Positions 8,091 to 10,349 of a stretch of 10,349 nt of DNA are shown one piece after another. Both the position numbers and the translations under genes were made by a program. Under the pieces are notes generated by a model. The model made no database searches, was not told where the DNA came from, and worked only from the letters and a program-made list of their open reading frames with translations. The first letter of the stretch is position 1; every line of letters starts with the position of its first letter. The stretch is from NCBI GenBank assembly GCA_011777135.1, contig JAABVY010000262.1:2475-12823 (forward strand), in the 5' to 3' direction. Source of the DNA: Candidatus Zixiibacteriota bacterium (lineage in GTDB: Bacteria; Zixibacteria; MSB-5A5; JAABVY01).

Positions 8091-9926
8091 ATGATGCAAG
8101 AGTTGCGCAATTTCAGCAAGGCCTTTCTGATCTTTGTTGTCATTGCATTTATAGGATCAATCATATTCGCGTGGGGCATGGATATTGGCCAGGGTTCTCA
8201 GGCTAAGGGATACATCGCTGAGGTTAACGGCGAAGAGATAGATCCTCAAATATATGATAATTATCTGAATAATTTCACCATGCAGCTCAATCAAAACGGC
8301 AGAATTCATCTGGACTGGGATGTAGTCGTTCAGATTCGTCAGAGCGCCTGGGAGCAGATGATCATGGATATAGTGCTGCGTCAGCATATACAGGACCTCG
8401 GGCTGACTGTTTCCGACAGGGAATTATTCGAGTATCTTTATAATTATCCGCCGCGTTATCTCTGGAGTGAGCAGGCTTTCCAGACCGAGGGACGCTTTGA
8501 TATCCAGAAATACCGTGAGTTCCTGGCTGATCCAAATTTTGCCAATCAGGTTGCTTATATAGAACAGCAGGAGGAACCCAATATCTTGCGTTACCAATGG
8601 AACGAGCTCCTGCGCTCCACAATCCAGATCACGCCTGAGGAATTGATGCGAGAGTTCAAGCGTTCCAACGAACAGATGAAGATCGATTATGCCTTCGTGA
8701 GTACTCGTCTGGTTGAGGATCCTCCACCATTTATAGATTCCCTGGCCGTGATAGAGTTCTACAACGAGCACAAGGAAGAATACAAGCGTGATGCCCAGGC
8801 GAATCTTGAATATGTTGCTTTTGATGTCTATCCGAGTGCGTCCGATTCAAGCGATATTTCCGACCTGAAAATCTGGATTCAGCAGGCCACCGAGGCGGAG
8901 GAAGATATTTTTCCGATGCTGGCGGCGATTGTTTCCGATGACACCCGTTCCCAGCAGACCAGGGGAGATATCGGCTGGGTTCAGAGGGGACGGTACTCGC
9001 CGGAGTTCGACAGCGCCGCATTCGCCCTGGACTCGGGAGAAATCACACAGGAGCCGGTCAAGACTTTTGCAGGATGGCACATTCTCAAATGTTACGGCAA
9101 GCGTACCACTGAGGAAGGCGTGGAGGAAGTCAAGCTTTCTCAGATTGTGAAGAAGATCAGGCCCTCGGGGGACACCTTCTCGCAGTACAGCGCGCGTGCC
9201 AATACATTTAAAGAGGAGCTGAAGGAATCCACCTTCGAGGAAATAGCCTCGAAGTATAACAAGGAAATACTGGAAACAGGTCAGTTCTTCGAAGGTACCA
9301 CCGCTGGAAAGCTTGGCACAGCCGAGGAAGCCAACGAGTTCGCTTTTGAACACAGGGTGGGAAAAATCTCTGATGTTATAATGGTGGCCAATCTCGATCA
9401 GAATACTTACAAATTTATTATCGCCCGGGTGAAGGAGCGTCTGCCGGAGCGGATTTTGCCTTTGGAGGAGGCTCACAGGTTTGCGTTGACAGATTACCGC
9501 CGGAAGGTGCTCCTGGACAAGGCGGACAGCATTGCCACGCTGATTTATGATGAGGCCGAGAAGACTCTTGATCTCAAGACCGCCAGCGAGAAACATGGCG
9601 GGGAATATATTCAGACCGAGTTTTTTACACGCCGTGATGTGCGCCAGGATCCGCGTTTCTCCGATCCGCAGTTTATGGGTGCGGTTTTCAGCATGAATAA
9701 TCAAAACAGGCTGTCTGAACCGGTTTATACCAATAATGGTGTGGCGGTGATCATGTTTACCGGGCGGGTGTTCAATCCGGACCAGTTTGATATGAACCGT
9801 GAGACCATCTACAAGAATCTGTGGAGCCAGAAGGTGCAGGAGACAACTCAGGAGTATGCCCAGCAACTTCTGGATGAGGCCGAGATCCAGGATTACAGGC
9901 GTCTCGACTATAAGTGGTTCTTCTAA
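8091..9926 (+). CDS. Membrane-anchored SurA/PpiD-like parvulin-domain chaperone
   Basis: The 611-residue protein has a short cytoplasmic N-terminus (MMQELRNFSK), one membrane helix (about 11-29, FLIFVVIAFIGSIIFAWGM) and a large periplasmic part, the layout of E. coli PpiD (about 620 residues). Residues 40-200 form a SurA_N-type chaperone segment with IAEVNGEEID and helices through TPEELMREF. A parvulin (rotamase) domain at about 235-336 contains RGDIGWVQRGRYSPEFDSAA, EITQEPVKTFAGWHILKC and the conserved late histidine (H330). A second diverged parvulin-like stretch starts at EEVKLSQIVKKI (345-356), and PQFMGAVFSMNNQNRLSEPV (526-545) resembles a third. The early catalytic histidine of active parvulins (HIL motif) is not seen at NLEYVAF, so isomerase activity is doubtful and a folding or holdase role on proteins leaving the Sec translocon is more likely. 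It is divergent from the M23 operon and ends just before a strong terminator. Confidence 0.93.
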   Translation: MMQELRNFSKAFLIFVVIAFIGSIIFAWGMDIGQGSQAKGYIAEVNGEEIDPQIYDNYLNNFTMQLNQNGRIHLDWDVVVQIRQSAWEQMIMDIVLRQHIQDLGLTVSDRELFEYLYNYPPRYLWSEQAFQTEGRFDIQKYREFLADPNFANQVAYIEQQEEPNILRYQWNELLRSTIQITPEELMREFKRSNEQMKIDYAFVSTRLVEDPPPFIDSLAVIEFYNEHKEEYKRDAQANLEYVAFDVYPSASDSSDISDLKIWIQQATEAEEDIFPMLAAIVSDDTRSQQTRGDIGWVQRGRYSPEFDSAAFALDSGEITQEPVKTFAGWHILKCYGKRTTEEGVEEVKLSQIVKKIRPSGDTFSQYSARANTFKEELKESTFEEIASKYNKEILETGQFFEGTTAGKLGTAEEANEFAFEHRVGKISDVIMVANLDQNTYKFIIARVKERLPERILPLEEAHRFALTDYRRKVLLDKADSIATLIYDEAEKTLDLKTASEKHGGEYIQTEFFTRRDVRQDPRFSDPQFMGAVFSMNNQNRLSEPVYTNNGVAVIMFTGRVFNPDQFDMNRETIYKNLWSQKVQETTQEYAQQLLDEAEIQDYRRLDYKWFF

Positions 9927-9944
9927 TATAAATGAGAATTATAG

Positions 9945-9977
9945 AAAACGGCGGTGATTGTCACCGCCGTTTTTTTT
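9945..9977 (+). terminator. Rho-independent terminator after the chaperone gene
   Basis: A perfect 10-bp stem ACGGCGGTGA / TCACCGCCGT (9948-9957 and 9961-9970) with a TTG loop is followed by a run of eight T (9970-9977). The A-tract before the stem lengthens the helix by pairing with the T-run. It lies 18 bp after the stop codon. On the minus strand the T-tract is only four long, so it would work less well in that direction. Confidence 0.95.
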
Positions 9978-10004
9978 GCAATTTCACGGCGCATGGGTGG
10001 TCAT

Positions 10005-10060
10005 TCACTTGAGATGCTTGTTAAAGAAGTCCTGGTATGGAAAAGAAACCCAGTGCACGT
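10005..10060 (-). pseudogene. Possible C-terminal remnant of a coding region
   Basis: On the minus strand a frame reads VHWVSFPYQDFFNKHLK then TGA (stop at 10007-10005). The ending FFNKHLK has the look of the last helix of alpha/beta-hydrolase or prolyl-oligopeptidase-type proteins, but 17 residues are too few to prove it. Upstream the frame runs into the palindrome at 10059-10109, where it becomes low-complexity (Arg-Pro repeats) and then meets a TGA. If real, the rest of the gene has been lost or replaced by the repeat. Confidence 0.22.
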
Positions 10061-10109
10061 CATTCTGAGGGAGTTCCGGCCTTGGCCGAGGACGAGCGTG
10101 AGAATCTCA
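10059..10109. repeat. Imperfect palindrome of the CATTCTGAG...AGAATCTC type
   Basis: The element starts GTCATTCTGAGGGAG and ends GAGCGTGAGAATCTCA. The ATTCT / AGAAT ends are complementary, and the centre is a tight hairpin, CGGCC-TT-GGCCG (10077-10088), flanked by TCC / GGA. The ends resemble short intergenic REP-like elements that I recall from many bacterial genomes, in which the central hairpin varies. Not coding. Confidence 0.6.
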
Positions 10110-10148
10110 AAGTTCATTGAATCATATGGCTCAAGAGATTATTGCGTA

Positions 10149-10191
10149 GCGTTGGGCCTTTATTCGCCGCAGGCGGATTGTGACCCAACGC
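10149..10191 (-). repeat. Nested-hairpin element, copy A (minus orientation)
   Basis: The outer arms GCGTTGGG (10149-10156) and CCCAACGC (10184-10191) are perfectly complementary over 8 bp. Inside is a small hairpin CGCC-GCA-GGCG (10165-10175), separated from the outer stem by unpaired bases on both sides. Read on the minus strand it begins GCGTTGGGTCACA and ends AAGGCCCAACGC, which matches the flanks of the element at 10215-10256. Confidence 0.75.
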
Positions 10192-10214
10192 AAATGCCTT
10201 CTAATCAGCCTGGC

Positions 10215-10256
10215 GCAGGGTCACACCCCCCGATTTCATCGGGGCCAAGACCCTGC
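10215..10256 (+). repeat. Nested-hairpin element, copy B (plus orientation)
   Basis: The outer arms GCAGGGTC (10215-10222) and GACCCTGC (10249-10256) are perfectly complementary over 8 bp. Inside is a second perfect hairpin, CCCCGAT-TTC-ATCGGGG (10228-10244). The flanks GGGTCACA and AAGACCC are shared with copy A in the opposite orientation, while the inner hairpin is different. There is no T-run after it, so it is not a standard terminator. Confidence 0.75.
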
Positions 10257-10302
10257 TTTACGAGCCGATTATTCTGCTAAGTTCTCTACACAATGAAATC
10301 CC

Positions 10303-10322
10303 ACCCCTTGCGCGGATGGGGT
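10303..10322. repeat. Weak inverted repeat near the right edge
   Basis: ACCCC (10303-10307) and GGGGT (10318-10322) can pair around a 10-nt loop. It lies 46 bp after copy B and could be a further, more decayed element of the cluster, or chance. Confidence 0.3.
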
Positions 10323-10349
10323 ACCATTAATTGCGGATCATGTGCCGTT

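Larger units (their letters stand above)
9978..10349. other. 372-bp intergenic stretch with a cluster of hairpin repeats
   Basis: No complete gene with a start, ribosome site and family resemblance is seen on either strand. The content is a possible short gene tail (10005-10060, minus), three imperfect palindromes (10059-10109, 10149-10191, 10215-10256) and a weak fourth inverted repeat (10303-10322). Confidence 0.6.

Noticed and set aside
8847..9866. Long open frame (about 339 codons) on the minus strand, antisense to the chaperone gene
   Set aside because: It lies wholly inside a well-supported gene, has no ribosome site or recognisable domain, and has the composition expected of an antisense shadow.
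10103..10140. Inverted repeat AATCTC / GAGATT between the first palindrome and copy A
   Set aside because: Only 6 bp with a 26-nt loop; expected by chance in this much sequence.
10215..10256. Copy B hairpin as a rho-independent terminator
   Set aside because: The stem is strong but no T-run follows on either strand, and the same flanks recur in a second element, so a repeat is the better reading.
9978..10280. Plus-strand open frame of about 100 codons through the repeat cluster
   Set aside because: It runs across three palindromes, has no ribosome site at a sensible start and its translation looks like non-coding sequence.
1..10349. CRISPR array, defence genes, prophage or integrase signatures
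   Set aside because: No regularly spaced direct repeats and no such protein families are visible; the genes are housekeeping and envelope functions.

Overview
The window looks like chromosomal housekeeping DNA from a Gram-negative bacterium. It holds a lytic-type M23 metallopeptidase with a long beta-rich tail, a rhomboid intramembrane protease, a secreted TPR protein, the replicative DNA polymerase III alpha subunit (DnaE), a secreted thioredoxin-fold protein cut by the left edge, and a membrane-anchored PpiD/SurA-like parvulin chaperone. Protein style (large Ig-tailed M23 peptidase, DnaE1 of 1144 residues, moderate GC, ordinary Shine-Dalgarno sites, UGA used as stop) and the intergenic hairpin repeats at the right end suggest an uncultured lineage of the FCB superphylum, perhaps Zixibacteria-like. 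This is an inference from style, not a placement.

Layout. From about 7973 leftwards, four genes run on the minus strand and look like one transcription unit: M23 peptidase (7973-5682), 70 bp gap, rhomboid protease (5611-4913), 14-bp overlap, TPR lipoprotein-like/secreted protein (4926-3796), 8-bp overlap, dnaE (3803-369). After a 103-bp AT-rich gap a fifth minus-strand gene, a thioredoxin-fold protein with a CGWC motif, starts at 265 and leaves the window. A 117-bp divergent promoter region (7974-8090) separates the operon from the plus-strand parvulin-type chaperone gene (8091-9926), which ends at a strong rho-independent terminator (9945-9977).

The last 372 bp (9978-10349) contain no convincing complete gene. 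They carry a cluster of imperfect palindromes: one 'CATTCTGAG...AGAATCTC' element and two elements in opposite orientation that share the same flanks (GGGTCACA ... AAGRCCC) but have different inner hairpins and compensated outer arms. This is the most unusual structure in the window. A short minus-strand tail that may be a gene remnant lies beside the first element.

Functionally, most products act in the cell envelope (peptidoglycan hydrolysis or remodelling, intramembrane proteolysis, chaperoning of exported proteins, thiol chemistry). The replicative polymerase is the exception, and is translationally coupled to the end of the envelope operon. I see no defence system, CRISPR array, integrase, transposase, tRNA or rRNA.
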